64,000 nt of DNA, from the NCBI GenBank assembly GCA_038534135.1, contig JBCAXJ010000003.1, positions 73,995 to 137,994 of the forward strand. The letters run 5' to 3'. The DNA comes from Thermohalobaculum sp038534135 (GTDB lineage: Bacteria > Pseudomonadota > Alphaproteobacteria > Rhodobacterales > Rhodobacteraceae). A program made the translations under genes and the position numbers. The notes below the pieces were generated by a model, which saw nothing but the letters and a program-made list of their open reading frames with translations, was not told the origin of the DNA and did no database searches. Shown here piece after piece: positions 16,027 to 25,297 of the stretch (positions are counted from its first letter, which is position 1; the number at the start of each line of letters is the position of its first letter).

Positions 16027-19000
16027 TCACGGAGTTTCAGCGAGCAGGCGGCGCGCCTCGTCCATATCATGGCCCGCGGCATTTGCATCAAAACGGCGAA
16101 GCACGGCGACCAGATCCGCCCGCCTACGCTCGGCGTCCCCACCGGCCGAACCCCACCGTAGCCCGGTCATTGCCGCGCGCAACTCCAGCGCCAGTGCGCC
16201 TTGTGCCTTTGCAAGCTGGCGAGCCTCGTTCAGACGCGTGCGCACAAAATCCGCCACGGGCTCCGGCCGGGCCAGTTCGACCTCGACCTCGTTCCGGGCA
16301 ATCTCGGCGCCCCAGTAGTTGACACCTTCGTCGTCGATCACGGCGCGGCCGTCGTAGAGCGCATTCAGCGCCTCGTCCAATCGACCCATCCGGCGCATCG
16401 CCTGGCTGCGGATGCACTGATAGACCGGGAAGTCTTCCGGCGTGCCGACTTCCTGCATCACGCGAAAGCCTTCGTCGACCTGCGCGAGCCCATCTTCGAT
16501 GCCGCCCTGGGCGATCTGCGCCCAGCCCTGAAAGATCTCGGCCTTGGCGCGGTAGTCTTCCAGGTCGCGCTCGGTCGCCAGACCGTGCAGCCGTGTCGCC
16601 AGGCGCGCCACCGTCACCGGGTCGCGCCGGTAGTGGTGCAGCATGATCGCGATGTCGAGCGCGTGCAGAAGACTGCCCAGATGCCCAAGCCGCTCGGCAT
16701 GCGCCAGTGCTGAGTCGCAGTGGATCGTCGCCGCGTCGCCCGCCCCCTGCAGCCAGCTTGCCAGACCGATCTCACCCAGCGCGCAAACCTTGCAATCGTG
16801 CCCGCCATACAGCGTGCCATGCCCCTCGAACCCGCCATCCTGGTACATCACGAGCCCTTCTCGGGCGGTTTCAATCGACTGGGTCAACTCGCCCATCTGG
16901 AAAGCGTTCGCCCAGACGCAGTGCTTGGCCTGCAGTTTGAACTCGGCGCCGTCCATCCGGTTCGAGACGGCTTGCAGACGCTTGGCGCGCTCGGCCATGG
17001 TCGCGAAGCTGTCCGAGACCCGCCACCAGCCCCAATAGGCCGGAAAGTGGTGTTCGGATTCCGGTGTCGCCTCGGCCAGACCCATCGCGATGTCATAAGC
17101 GCTGCGGGTCTCCCGTGCGCCCGGACCGCGCGCCGACAGAAGCGCGCCTGCCAGCAGAACCTGCACCTGCAACCGCGTGTGCGCGTGGTCGGCGCCACCT
17201 TCACCGCGTTGTCCCATTTCGCCCAGAAGATCTGCCGCCTTCTGATAATGTGCCGCCGCCTCGTGGCTGGCCGATGTGCGGTTGGCGCCAAGACCGGCCT
17301 GCATGTAGGCATCGACCGCCTCGGACAACCGCCCGCAGGCCTCCATGTGATAGCCGATGTTCTCGGGCCGCGTCGCCGACAGCCGCTTGGGGTTCTTTTC
17401 GAGCCAGCGCAGGTATCGTTCGTGCCATGTCAGACGCGCCCGGCGGACGATGCTCTCGTAAGCAGCGCTCTGGTACAGCGCATGGCGGAACGACAGGCGC
17501 CCTCCGCGCGCCACCGACAGGATCCCCGCAATCGACAGCGCCGTGACGGCCGCATCGATCGTATCCGGCGCGACTCCGGACACCTCGAGCAATGCGGCCC
17601 GGTCGAAATCCCGCCCCAGCACGGCGCAGATCTGGGCAAAGAGCTTCGCGTCGCCCAGCATGTCCAGGCGCGATGTGATCAGATCCAGCAGTGACGGTGG
17701 CGTCATCGCCTGGGTCGGCGACCCGGCACCGCGGAAAACATTCCGCTCCCGCACCATCTGGCCGCTCTCGATCAGCGATTTGGTCAGTTCCTCGACATAA
17801 AGCGGCAAGCCATTGGTCGCGTCGATGATCTGGTTGGACACGGCGGCCTCGACGGGACCACCCGCGACCTGTTCGATCAGCGACACCGCCGACCGCGACG
17901 GCAAACCCGCCAGGGTGATCTGCGTCTGGCGGGGATCCGTCCAATCTGCCTGAAATTCCGAGCGTGCCAGAACCAGCAGGAAGATCTTGGCGGTCTCGTC
18001 GGACGAGATCCGGTCAAGCATCTCAAGCGTCGAGTGGTCGATCCAGTGTGCGTCCTCGATGACAATGGCCAGCGGTCGCGGAAGCCGCTCGACCAGTGCC
18101 GCGCAGGCGGCAAAGACCGCCTGCCGTCCTGCGGTTCCATCCTCCAACTCGCCGTCGAGCAGGCTTTTGAGCACGTTCACATGGATCGCATCGCCCATGC
18201 TCTCGCGATCGAACCAGCCCGCGATCTTGTTGACAAGCTCGTCCGTCGCGCCATTGCCGTCAGCATGCACCCAGCGGTCAACCGTCTCGCGCAGGCTGGC
18301 AAACGGCGAATGACGGCCCGCGACGGTGCCCGCAAACTCCAGGATCTGGCCCCGGGGAATGCCTGCGTCCTTCAGGAAACACGACGCCAGAACGGATTTA
18401 CCGGCACCCGCTTCGGCCGAGATGACGATCCGCGCGCTGCCCTGATCCTCGACACGCCCCCAGGCTGCCATCAGGGTCGCGACTTCCCCTTCGCGCCCGA
18501 CAGGCATCCGGGTTACGTCCGGAAGGACCGACGTCGCGGGTTTGCGGCCCAGCACATGGAAGATCTCGATCGGCTCGGGGATGCCCTTGAGATCGCGGAA
18601 CCCGATCGACTCCATCCGGAAGGTCGAGGTGATCAGCGCCTTTGTCTCAGCACTCACCGCAACGCCGTTCTGCGGTGCAAACCCTTCGATCCGCGCGGTC
18701 ATGTTGGGGACGACGCCCGTGACCGAGTGGTGTTCCTGGCGCACGCCCGCACCCATCGTGCCGATCAGGACGCGGCCGGTATGCAGTGACAGCCGCACCG
18801 CGAATTCGACGCCGTGCTTGTCCATGACCGGCTGGCCCAGCGCCTGCGCCTTGCGGCAGATCTCAAGTGCCGCATCCGCCGCCCGGATCGCTGAATCCTC
18901 GTGGGCGCGCGGATAGCCGAAATAGGCCATGATCCCGTCGCCCAGATATTGCGCAATCATGCCTCCACGGCTCTCGATCGACTCGGCACAGATCGCCTGG

Positions 19001-19230
19001 TAATCGCGCAGAAGCTCGCGCAGATCCTCGGGGTGCAAGCGCGATGACAGCGAAGTCGACCCCGCCACATCGCAGAACATCACGGTGATCTGCCGGTGCT
19101 CGCCGCCTTCCTCGCGCTTCAGGGCATCATGTTCGGTCAGGCGCGCGCCACAATGCGGGCAAAAGCGCGCCTTTGCCGGCACGGTCTCGTTGCATGTCCC
19201 GCATGTCGGAGAGGCCGCGCTCGGCTCCAC
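16027..19230 (-). CDS. Class III nucleotide cyclase-AAA ATPase-TPR regulator with zinc ribbon
   Basis: The 1067-residue multidomain protein starts with a zinc ribbon (CGTCNE...CPHCGARL), then a class III adenylate/guanylate cyclase domain (ITVMFCDVAGSTSLSSRL, QYLGDGIMAYFGYPRAHEDS). A NACHT/AAA-like ATPase follows, with Walker A AEAGAGKSVLAS and Walker B PLAIVIEDAHWIDHSTLEML, and then a long TPR-like helical half. Such proteins integrate signals in the cytoplasm; the domain order resembles MalT-type ATPases with a cyclase in front. It heads the YcaO/TfuA operon, so it probably senses when the peptide system should work. GTG 19230 is preferred, with AAGGGGG upstream. Cyclase activity itself is unproven. 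Confidence 0.88.
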   Translation of the reverse strand: MEPSAASPTCGTCNETVPAKARFCPHCGARLTEHDALKREEGGEHRQITVMFCDVAGSTSLSSRLHPEDLRELLRDYQAICAESIESRGGMIAQYLGDGIMAYFGYPRAHEDSAIRAADAALEICRKAQALGQPVMDKHGVEFAVRLSLHTGRVLIGTMGAGVRQEHHSVTGVVPNMTARIEGFAPQNGVAVSAETKALITSTFRMESIGFRDLKGIPEPIEIFHVLGRKPATSVLPDVTRMPVGREGEVATLMAAWGRVEDQGSARIVISAEAGAGKSVLASCFLKDAGIPRGQILEFAGTVAGRHSPFASLRETVDRWVHADGNGATDELVNKIAGWFDRESMGDAIHVNVLKSLLDGELEDGTAGRQAVFAACAALVERLPRPLAIVIEDAHWIDHSTLEMLDRISSDETAKIFLLVLARSEFQADWTDPRQTQITLAGLPSRSAVSLIEQVAGGPVEAAVSNQIIDATNGLPLYVEELTKSLIESGQMVRERNVFRGAGSPTQAMTPPSLLDLITSRLDMLGDAKLFAQICAVLGRDFDRAALLEVSGVAPDTIDAAVTALSIAGILSVARGGRLSFRHALYQSAAYESIVRRARLTWHERYLRWLEKNPKRLSATRPENIGYHMEACGRLSEAVDAYMQAGLGANRTSASHEAAAHYQKAADLLGEMGQRGEGGADHAHTRLQVQVLLAGALLSARGPGARETRSAYDIAMGLAEATPESEHHFPAYWGWWRVSDSFATMAERAKRLQAVSNRMDGAEFKLQAKHCVWANAFQMGELTQSIETAREGLVMYQDGGFEGHGTLYGGHDCKVCALGEIGLASWLQGAGDAATIHCDSALAHAERLGHLGSLLHALDIAIMLHHYRRDPVTVARLATRLHGLATERDLEDYRAKAEIFQGWAQIAQGGIEDGLAQVDEGFRVMQEVGTPEDFPVYQCIRSQAMRRMGRLDEALNALYDGRAVIDDEGVNYWGAEIARNEVEVELARPEPVADFVRTRLNEARQLAKAQGALALELRAAMTGLRWGSAGGDAERRRADLVAVLRRFDANAAGHDMDEARRLLAETP

Positions 19231-19366
19231 CTGGACCCCCTTGTTCTCCGGTCTCCGGCACTACCCCAGCGCCTTGCCGAACAAGGACTTTTAGCGAATC
19301 GCCGGGCGCCCGCAAGCCCGCTCGCGCTACCGTCAGCGCCTTCGCAACCAGAACGAGAGGTTCGGA

Positions 19367-20182
19367 TCAGCGCCGTTCCTGTCGCGCGTAAGTCTCTTGC
19401 CATTCTGGATGCCATCGGGACAGGGGTGGCCGATCCTCGACAATATCGCCCGCAGCCCACGCGATCCGGGCGTGATCCATCTTCTCGGTCACCTCCCCAT
19501 CGGGGCAAATCACGTAAAAGCTGTGTCGTTCCAACGCATCCAGCATGTAGCCCACGACCTGATCGGGCATCCACGCGCCGGGTTTCGGATCGTTCAGCCC
19601 CGTTGTGGTCCATCCGGGCACCAGCAGATGCGCCGATACCCGGCAGGCCGGGTCCTGCCGCAGATCGTGCTGCAGACACTCGGTATAGGTTTTCACAGCC
19701 GATTTCGCCATGTTGTAGACGGGGTGTCCGGGCGGGTTGGTGATGCCTTGCTTCGAGCCGGTGTTGATGATCAGGCCGGGATCGCGCAGATCTTTCATCG
19801 ACGGCAGGAAAGCCCGCACGCCGTTCACAACGCCCATCACGTTGATGTCGATTGCGCGCCGCCAGTCGGCCAGCGGTGCATCCAATCCCCGTCCGATCCG
19901 GGTCACGGCATTGTTCACCAGTACAGAGGGCGCACCACCGAACGTCCGGTCAATGCGATCGCGGGCATGTTCCAACGCCTCGATCTCGGCGACATCGCAC
20001 AGGATGCCATCGGTATCGCCGCCGATTTCGGTCCGCGCTTCGTTGAGATGCTCGGCGTCGATGTCGAGCAGCGCGACCTTCATCCCCTCCTGCACGAAGC
20101 GCCGGGCGAACGCACGCCCGATGCCAAGTGCCGCCCCTGTTACGACCGCGATCTTGCCCGGCGCGATTGCCTGATGTCCCAT
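19367..20182 (-). CDS. SDR-family oxidoreductase
   Basis: This 271-residue short-chain dehydrogenase has the dinucleotide-binding TGAALGIG, the NNA motif in VLVNNAVTRIG, the catalytic Ser in IINTGSKQG and the YxxxK in YNMAKSAVKTY. It probably uses NAD(P)H to reduce or oxidise an alcohol/ketone; the substrate cannot be told. ATG 20182 is chosen because GGAGGAC precedes it. The 136 bases between its stop and the cyclase start likely hold the promoter of the YcaO operon, though I see no clear -35/-10 pair. Confidence 0.85.
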   Translation of the reverse strand: MGHQAIAPGKIAVVTGAALGIGRAFARRFVQEGMKVALLDIDAEHLNEARTEIGGDTDGILCDVAEIEALEHARDRIDRTFGGAPSVLVNNAVTRIGRGLDAPLADWRRAIDINVMGVVNGVRAFLPSMKDLRDPGLIINTGSKQGITNPPGHPVYNMAKSAVKTYTECLQHDLRQDPACRVSAHLLVPGWTTTGLNDPKPGAWMPDQVVGYMLDALERHSFYVICPDGEVTEKMDHARIAWAAGDIVEDRPPLSRWHPEWQETYARQERR

Positions 20183-20305
20183 TGCGTCCTCCGTTCGTGG
20201 ATTGTTTCGGACCACGATATGCGGAGGACAGGATCCGTCAGACGGTTTTTTTGTGCAGAGCGTCCGCCCAGCGGCCGGATCGGCAGTCAGACAAGGGGAT
20301 TGCCG

Positions 20306-20572
20306 TCAATTCGAACCGGTCGGCGTCTCGGTCTTTGGGGTTTTCGTCCGCGATTCGTTCGTCTCGGACTCGATCGAGAACAGACGTTCGAACAGGCTTG
20401 GCGTGTTGTCCTGATCGCGGTCGGCGCGGGCTTTGCGGAACTGTTCCTTCAGTTCGGCTTGGCGTTCGAAGTTGTCCTGGCCGCCCTTTGCGTGCGCGAG
20501 CGAGCCGTTCAGCGCGACCAGCGAAATCGAAAAAGCAGTCAGGGCTGCGGGGAGGATCAGAATGCGGGACAT
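20306..20572 (-). CDS. Small exported hypothetical protein, 88 residues
   Basis: The protein has a signal peptide (ILILPAALTAFSISLVALNG, cleavage after AHA) and a short, charged, probably helical mature part (FERQAELKEQFRKARADRDQ) with a Thr/Pro-rich end. I recognise no family. ATG 20572 is supported by AGGAGCC just upstream and by the signal peptide beginning immediately after it. It diverges from the isomerase gene at 20728. Confidence 0.6.
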   Translation of the reverse strand: MSRILILPAALTAFSISLVALNGSLAHAKGGQDNFERQAELKEQFRKARADRDQDNTPSLFERLFSIESETNESRTKTPKTETPTGSN

Positions 20573-20727
20573 CGGGTGGCTCCTGGGTCCGGGTTGCGAT
20601 GAAGATGAGGTGGGGCGCAGCCGATCACGGTTCACCCAACGCGTCTTCACCATGCCGTCACGGTGTGTGAGCGGCGCTTGCAACGGGCAGCACTCTGGTC
20701 TCAACTCGCGCCAAAGGAGCCTGCCCC

Positions 20728-21375
20728 ATGCTTTCCGCCGATCTCTTCTACTCGTTCCGAAGCCCGTACTCGTACCTGGGCGTTGCTCGATACCGCCAGT
20801 TGACGCGGGATTGGGATCTGCAGGTCCGCCTGCGCCCGGTCTACCCGATCGCGATCCGAAATCCGGCGTTCTTCGAGCAGGTCAATCCGCTCTGGGTGCC
20901 GTATCTGCTGAAGGACGTCGTGCGCACGGCCGAATTCAACGGCATACCGTTCCAGTGGCCAAAGCCCGATCCCGTGGTGATGGACCGTGAAACGCGGGAA
21001 ATCTCGCCGGAACAACCCTACATTCGGCGCCTAACTTACCTCGGTTTGGAGGCCGCGCGGCGCGGCAAGGGCCTCGACTTCGCATGCGCGGTCGGACACG
21101 CGCTCTGGGGCGAGGGGGTTGTCGATTGGCACCTTCCAGAGAATTTCGCCCCGATCGTGGCGCGCGCAGGTCTGGACCTGTCCGAATTGGAGGCAGCGAA
21201 CGCCGGTCAGGAAGACGCGCTCGAGGCCCAGATCGCCGCGAACCAGGCCGAGCAGGAACAGGCGGGCCACTGGGGCACGCCCTGTCTGGTGTTCGATGGC
21301 GAGCCGTTCTTCGGCCAGGACCGCATCGACATGGCGGTCTGGCGGATGCAGCAAGAGGGCCTTCAGGCTGCCTAA
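20728..21375 (+). CDS. DsbA-fold 2-hydroxychromene-2-carboxylate isomerase-like protein
   Basis: This 215-residue thioredoxin-fold protein begins DLFYSFRSPYSYLGVARYRQ, the typical start of HCCA isomerase/GST-kappa proteins, where the Ser near residue 12 binds glutathione. It ends with the conserved WGTPCLVFDGEPFFGQDRID. It probably catalyses a glutathione-dependent isomerisation. AAAGGAG sits just before ATG 20728. Its stop overlaps the stop of the convergent phosphoesterase gene by a few bases. Confidence 0.85.
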   Translation: MLSADLFYSFRSPYSYLGVARYRQLTRDWDLQVRLRPVYPIAIRNPAFFEQVNPLWVPYLLKDVVRTAEFNGIPFQWPKPDPVVMDRETREISPEQPYIRRLTYLGLEAARRGKGLDFACAVGHALWGEGVVDWHLPENFAPIVARAGLDLSELEAANAGQEDALEAQIAANQAEQEQAGHWGTPCLVFDGEPFFGQDRIDMAVWRMQQEGLQAA

Positions 21376-22196
21376 CGGGCCATGCTGGCCCTGTCCCAAG
21401 CGGCGTAATCCGGCGAGCCTTCGACCCGGATGTCCCCGTCATAACCGTACTCGACCATGTGCACCGTCACCGACGGACCGTCCGAGATGATGACGGAGTA
21501 GGCCTCGGGCAGGTCCGAGGCTGACAACAGATCAGACTCGGCGAAGTTCGCCCATCCCGCGTGGTTCGTGCCGCGCGGCGCGCTGACCGGAATGCCGTGG
21601 AAGCTGCCGGATAAAGGCAAATGGCAATGGCCGAAGAAGATATGACGGATCTTGGCGCGGTGTGGCGCGATCGTCGCACCCAGCCGTGCCGAATCCAGCA
21701 GCATGATCCGGTCGGTCGGGCCGATATGCGTCGGGATCATGTTGTGGTGCAGGAACAGCCAGACCGGTCCCGCCGCCTCGGCCAGCCGCGCCGACAGCCA
21801 GCTTGCCCGCGCATCACAGAAGAATCCGGCATGACTGTTCGGTCCCCAGGTATCCAGCAGAATCGCGGTTCCATCGCTCAACGGCACGGCCTGCTGAACG
21901 AACCCGTTCGGGTCGGAAAGCTCCGGAAAGACCGACAACACCGTGTTTCGATCATCGTGGTTGCCGATGCACAGGTGAACGGGAACCGGCAGATCGGCGA
22001 TCCGGTCCTTCAGGCGCGCGTAATCCTCGCGATCGCCCCAGTCCGACAGATCGCCCGTGATGATGATCGCCTCGGCATCCGGGTGGTTGTCCAGTGCATG
22101 GGTCAACGCCTTCTCGAAGTTCGCGTTCGGATCGCGCCCGCCGATGGACGCGCCCGGCGTGGTCAGGTGAATGTCGGTGAGTTGGATCAGTTTCAT
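21372..22196 (-). CDS. Metallophosphoesterase, CpdA/GpdQ-like
   Basis: This 274-residue binuclear metallohydrolase has all family blocks in order: LTDIHL (DxH), IITGDLSDWGD (GDxxD), CIGNHDDR (GNHD), LFLHHNM and FFGHCHLPL (GHxH). The family includes 3',5'-cyclic-AMP phosphodiesterase CpdA and glycerophosphodiesterase GpdQ. The choice between them is not clear from sequence. ATG 22196 (MKLIQLTD) is the better start; GTG 22208 is in frame. A cyclase lies 2 kb away, so a cAMP role is possible but only circumstantial. Confidence 0.85.
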   Translation of the reverse strand: MKLIQLTDIHLTTPGASIGGRDPNANFEKALTHALDNHPDAEAIIITGDLSDWGDREDYARLKDRIADLPVPVHLCIGNHDDRNTVLSVFPELSDPNGFVQQAVPLSDGTAILLDTWGPNSHAGFFCDARASWLSARLAEAAGPVWLFLHHNMIPTHIGPTDRIMLLDSARLGATIAPHRAKIRHIFFGHCHLPLSGSFHGIPVSAPRGTNHAGWANFAESDLLSASDLPEAYSVIISDGPSVTVHMVEYGYDGDIRVEGSPDYAAWDRASMAR

Positions 22197-22250
22197 TTTT
22201 CTATACACCCGCTATGATTTGCTTCGCTATAGTTGATTCGAGGTATTGGA

Positions 22251-22811
22251 ATGGCTGAATGGATTGAAGAAGCACTACGAGCTGGAGTTCTGATTCCAAT
22301 ACTCACAGTTTTCATTGTTCCTGTTTTTTCAAAGGCTCTCGGACTCGATCTTCGATCGAGACTCAACGCAGAGCGTCGAGCGATTGCAACTGACTCAGAA
22401 ACTCTGAAGAACATCGCTGAATACCGTGATGAAGATTCTGCCGAGTTGAAGGTAGTCGAGACGAAATTCAAGGAAGATCTATCGACTTCATCTGAAAGAT
22501 ACTTCAAACTAAAGGAGATAGCGGAGAAGAAATTTGGCTTCTGGGATGCGATAGGTTCGTTTCGCGAGAACATTGCAGTAGCATTCTTCGTTGTTTTATA
22601 CGTTCTATCCATTGTTATGACCGTATTTGGCGTCATAATTTCTCCAGTGTTCGCTTACTTGCGTAGTGATCCGGACGATTATTGGCTGATGGCAGCAGTT
22701 TTTTTTGGAGGTGCGGTGTCTTTGTATGTCATTTATACATTGGTCGAACGGCTGCTTCGGCACTTTTATCGCGTACATTTGTTCAACAAAGTAGCGAGAG
22801 GCGAAGAATGA
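22251..22811 (+). CDS. AT-rich hypothetical membrane protein, about three helices
   Basis: The 186-residue protein has a hydrophobic segment near the start (AGVLIPILTVFIVPVFS), a charged, probably coiled middle (DEDSAELKVVETKFKEDLST), and two more helices (IAVAFFVVLYVLSIVMTVFG and WLMAAVFFGGAVSLYVIYTL). No family is recognised. Base composition and codon use are clearly AT-richer than in the neighbours, suggesting recent acquisition. ATG 22251 follows GAGGT. It sits alone between the phosphoesterase and the ABC importer. Confidence 0.65.
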   Translation: MAEWIEEALRAGVLIPILTVFIVPVFSKALGLDLRSRLNAERRAIATDSETLKNIAEYRDEDSAELKVVETKFKEDLSTSSERYFKLKEIAEKKFGFWDAIGSFRENIAVAFFVVLYVLSIVMTVFGVIISPVFAYLRSDPDDYWLMAAVFFGGAVSLYVIYTLVERLLRHFYRVHLFNKVARGEE

Positions 22812-22870
22812 TCTGCAATCCGTGCCCGGAAATAGGGCGAATGCAGAGATGCACTCGCCCCGGACCTTAG

Positions 22871-24133
22871 TCAGCTGTCCGGCAGCAGGTCCTTGACCTC
22901 GTCGGTCAGTTCTTCCTGCAGTTCCTTCATGTCATCGAACTCGCCCGTGACGATGCCTTCGATGCCGTCATAGATGACCTGCGTGATCGCCAGGCCGTTG
23001 TCACCGGGATAGGCCTGCCAATCGCGCAGCAGCGGAAGCTGACGCACGGCGGTCGCCTTGGCCGGGTTCTCGGCATAGAAATCCGACAGGATGATCTCGT
23101 TGGCGGCCTTGTTCGGCGGCATGTAGCCAGTGGTCCGGGCCACATCTGCGGCACCTTCGCCCGAGGTGATGAACTTCAACCACTTCCAGGCCGCGTCCAA
23201 CTCGGCCGGATCTTCCGAGGTTGAAACCAGCATCGCGGCGTTGCCGCCCGCCGGCAGACCCATCGGACCCGCATCGACCAGACCCGGATACTCGTTGGTC
23301 ATCAGATTGAAGTCGCCCTTGGCACGTTCGACCGCCCCGACGGCCGAGGTCGACCAGTACATCATGCCGATCTCACCGGCCGAGAACGAGGCCAGCGCGC
23401 CCTTCCATTCCAGGTTCTGCATGTCGCAGCCGCGGAAGATGCCCTTCATGGTCTCGAGCGAGGTCAGCGCTTCGTCCGAGTCGATCACGACCGAGGCCTT
23501 GTCGACGATCGCCTTGTCCTGGCTCCACATCAGCGCTTGCAAGAACCAGTTGCCGGTGATGTTCCAGCCCCAGAACATCGGGTTCTTGACGCCCGCCGCG
23601 CGCAGCTTGCCGCAGACCTCGACGACTTCGTCCCAGGTTTTCGGAAGCTGATCCGCCGAGGTGATCCCGGCCTTCGCCATCAGGTCCATGTTGTAGTAGC
23701 CGACCGGCAGCGAGATCGAGAACGGCAGGCCGTGGACGTTGCCGTCAAAGGTCGACAGCCCCAGCATGGCCTCGTGGTAGCCGTCCGTGGCGAAGTCGGC
23801 CTCCTTGGCGATGAACGGCTCCAGCGACTTGGCGATGCCCTTCTCGACCAGCGGCTGCTGACGGTTCAGGCCCTGCATGGTGACGTCGGGCAGCGTGCCG
23901 GCGACGGACTCGCGCAGAATGGTGTTGGTGCCGTCCTCATAGCTTTCATAAGCGGCGCGCATCTTGATCTCGATGCCGGGGTTCTCGGCATAGAATTTCG
24001 GCAGGATCTTCTCGTAGGTCACGTCAAAGAGGTGGCTGTACGGATAGGCGAACTCGACGACGATCTTGTCCTCGGCAAATGCCGGAGCCGTCAGGCCCGC
24101 CAGCACCGCGACGGTGGTCAGCATGCGTTTCAT
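22871..24133 (-). CDS. ABC importer periplasmic solute-binding protein (UgpB/MalE class)
   Basis: This 420-residue protein has a signal peptide (MLTTVAVLAGLTAPAFAED) and the family-1 extracellular binding fold: VEFAYPYSHLFDVTYEKIL, LPKTWDEV, FSAGEIGMMYWST and AAWKWLKFITSGEGA. This group binds sugars or glycerol-3-phosphate-type ligands. The sequence does not fix which. ATG 24133 is supported by GGGGAGAGGAG. It is the last gene of the importer operon and is separated from the permease gene by a strong palindrome, which may adjust its level relative to the membrane components. Confidence 0.88.
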   Translation of the reverse strand: MKRMLTTVAVLAGLTAPAFAEDKIVVEFAYPYSHLFDVTYEKILPKFYAENPGIEIKMRAAYESYEDGTNTILRESVAGTLPDVTMQGLNRQQPLVEKGIAKSLEPFIAKEADFATDGYHEAMLGLSTFDGNVHGLPFSISLPVGYYNMDLMAKAGITSADQLPKTWDEVVEVCGKLRAAGVKNPMFWGWNITGNWFLQALMWSQDKAIVDKASVVIDSDEALTSLETMKGIFRGCDMQNLEWKGALASFSAGEIGMMYWSTSAVGAVERAKGDFNLMTNEYPGLVDAGPMGLPAGGNAAMLVSTSEDPAELDAAWKWLKFITSGEGAADVARTTGYMPPNKAANEIILSDFYAENPAKATAVRQLPLLRDWQAYPGDNGLAITQVIYDGIEGIVTGEFDDMKELQEELTDEVKDLLPDS

Positions 24134-24237
24134 GGGATACTCCTCTCCCCTGTCAGGTGGCGGGCGCGGGGTCCGAGACGCCAATCCAGTTCCCCGTCTC
24201 CGCCGGTTTCAACCCGCATTGCGCGGGTGCTCTGGCG

Positions 24238-24262
24238 GTAGGGTGCGCAGTGCGCACCCTAC
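24238..24262. repeat. Perfect 25-bp palindrome between permease and binding-protein genes
   Basis: Twelve bases (GTAGGGTGCGCA) are followed by one G and their exact inverted complement. No T-run follows. In the importer mRNA this would be a very stable hairpin between the second permease and the binding-protein gene. It could be a REP-like element or an mRNA-stabilising structure. Confidence 0.8.
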
Positions 24263-24268
24263 GATCTT

Positions 24269-25297
24269 TCATTTCATGCCGGTCAGTGTGATCCCTTCGA
24301 TGAACCGGCGCTGGGCCAGCAGGAAGGCAACGATCAGCGGTGTGACGATCACCGTTGCCGTCGCCATCATCGGCCCGAAGAACGAGCCGTCGGCATCTCC
24401 CTTGAACTCGCGCAGGCCCAGCGGTGGCGTGAACAGGTCGCGGGTGCCCGTCACCACGATCCGGGGCCAGAAATAGTCGTTCCAGTGCGCCACCACGCTG
24501 AAGATCGCGAAAGCCAGCAGCGCCGGGATCGCCGTCGGCAGCATCACCTTCCAGATGATCCCGAACTCGGTCATCCCATCCATCCGCGCCGCGTCGATCA
24601 GATCGTCCGGCACCGTCATAAAGAACTGGCGCATCAGGAAGATCCCGAAGACCGAGATCGTCCATGGAATGATCAGCGCGGCGTATGTGTTGGTCAGCCC
24701 AAGCTGCGACAAGCCCAGATACAGCGGCAGCGCGATGGCGTGGACCGGGATCAGCAGGCAGAACAGCACCATCGTGAAGACGAAATCGCGGCCCTTCCAA
24801 CGCAGTTTGGCCAGCGCATAAGCGCACGGGAGCGCGACCAGTACCTGGATGACGAAGATCGATGCCGTGACGATCACGCCGTTCAGCAGATACCGCAGCA
24901 GCGGGGCCTCCTGAAAGGCCATCGCGTAGTTGAAGACCGCCGGGCGCGTCGAACATGCCGCCTCAATCTCGGCCATCATGGCGGTCTTGATCTCGCGGTC
25001 GGTCTTGCCGGGGAACTGCGGACGGGCCGCTTCGATCATGGTTCGATCTGGCTCGGCCCGCTTCACGCAGCGTTCGTTGACCATCATCTCCTGGCTGCCG
25101 AAGAACCCACCGACATTGCGCTCGATCTCGCTCGGCGCCTTCAGCGAGTAGCTCAGCATCACGTAGAACGGCAGGATCACGACCACAGCACCCAGGATCA
25201 GAACCGCGTGTTTCAAGGCCTCGGTCCAGGACCAGGATAGGGTTGATGCCCCCGTCCTCTCGCGTGCGGTGAGTGCTGTCTCAACGGCATCGGTCAT
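24269..25297 (-). CDS. ABC importer inner-membrane permease (UgpE/MalG class) with extra loop
   Basis: This 342-residue permease has a first helix HAVLILGAVVVILPFYVMLSY, five later helices, and the cytoplasmic EAA loop AARMDGMTEFGIIWKVMLP that contacts the ATPase. It is longer than typical members (about 280) because roughly 70 residues are inserted between the first two helices. This periplasmic stretch runs from IERNVGGFFG to AACSTRPAVFN and includes two cysteines. It pairs with the other permease gene at 25512-26432. A 214-base gap separates the two, unusual in such operons. Confidence 0.88.
   Translation of the reverse strand: MTDAVETALTARERTGASTLSWSWTEALKHAVLILGAVVVILPFYVMLSYSLKAPSEIERNVGGFFGSQEMMVNERCVKRAEPDRTMIEAARPQFPGKTDREIKTAMMAEIEAACSTRPAVFNYAMAFQEAPLLRYLLNGVIVTASIFVIQVLVALPCAYALAKLRWKGRDFVFTMVLFCLLIPVHAIALPLYLGLSQLGLTNTYAALIIPWTISVFGIFLMRQFFMTVPDDLIDAARMDGMTEFGIIWKVMLPTAIPALLAFAIFSVVAHWNDYFWPRIVVTGTRDLFTPPLGLREFKGDADGSFFGPMMATATVIVTPLIVAFLLAQRRFIEGITLTGMK

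Noticed and set aside
14809..16161. Plus-strand frame opposite ycaO
   Set aside because: Antisense shadow of a gene with clear YcaO motifs.
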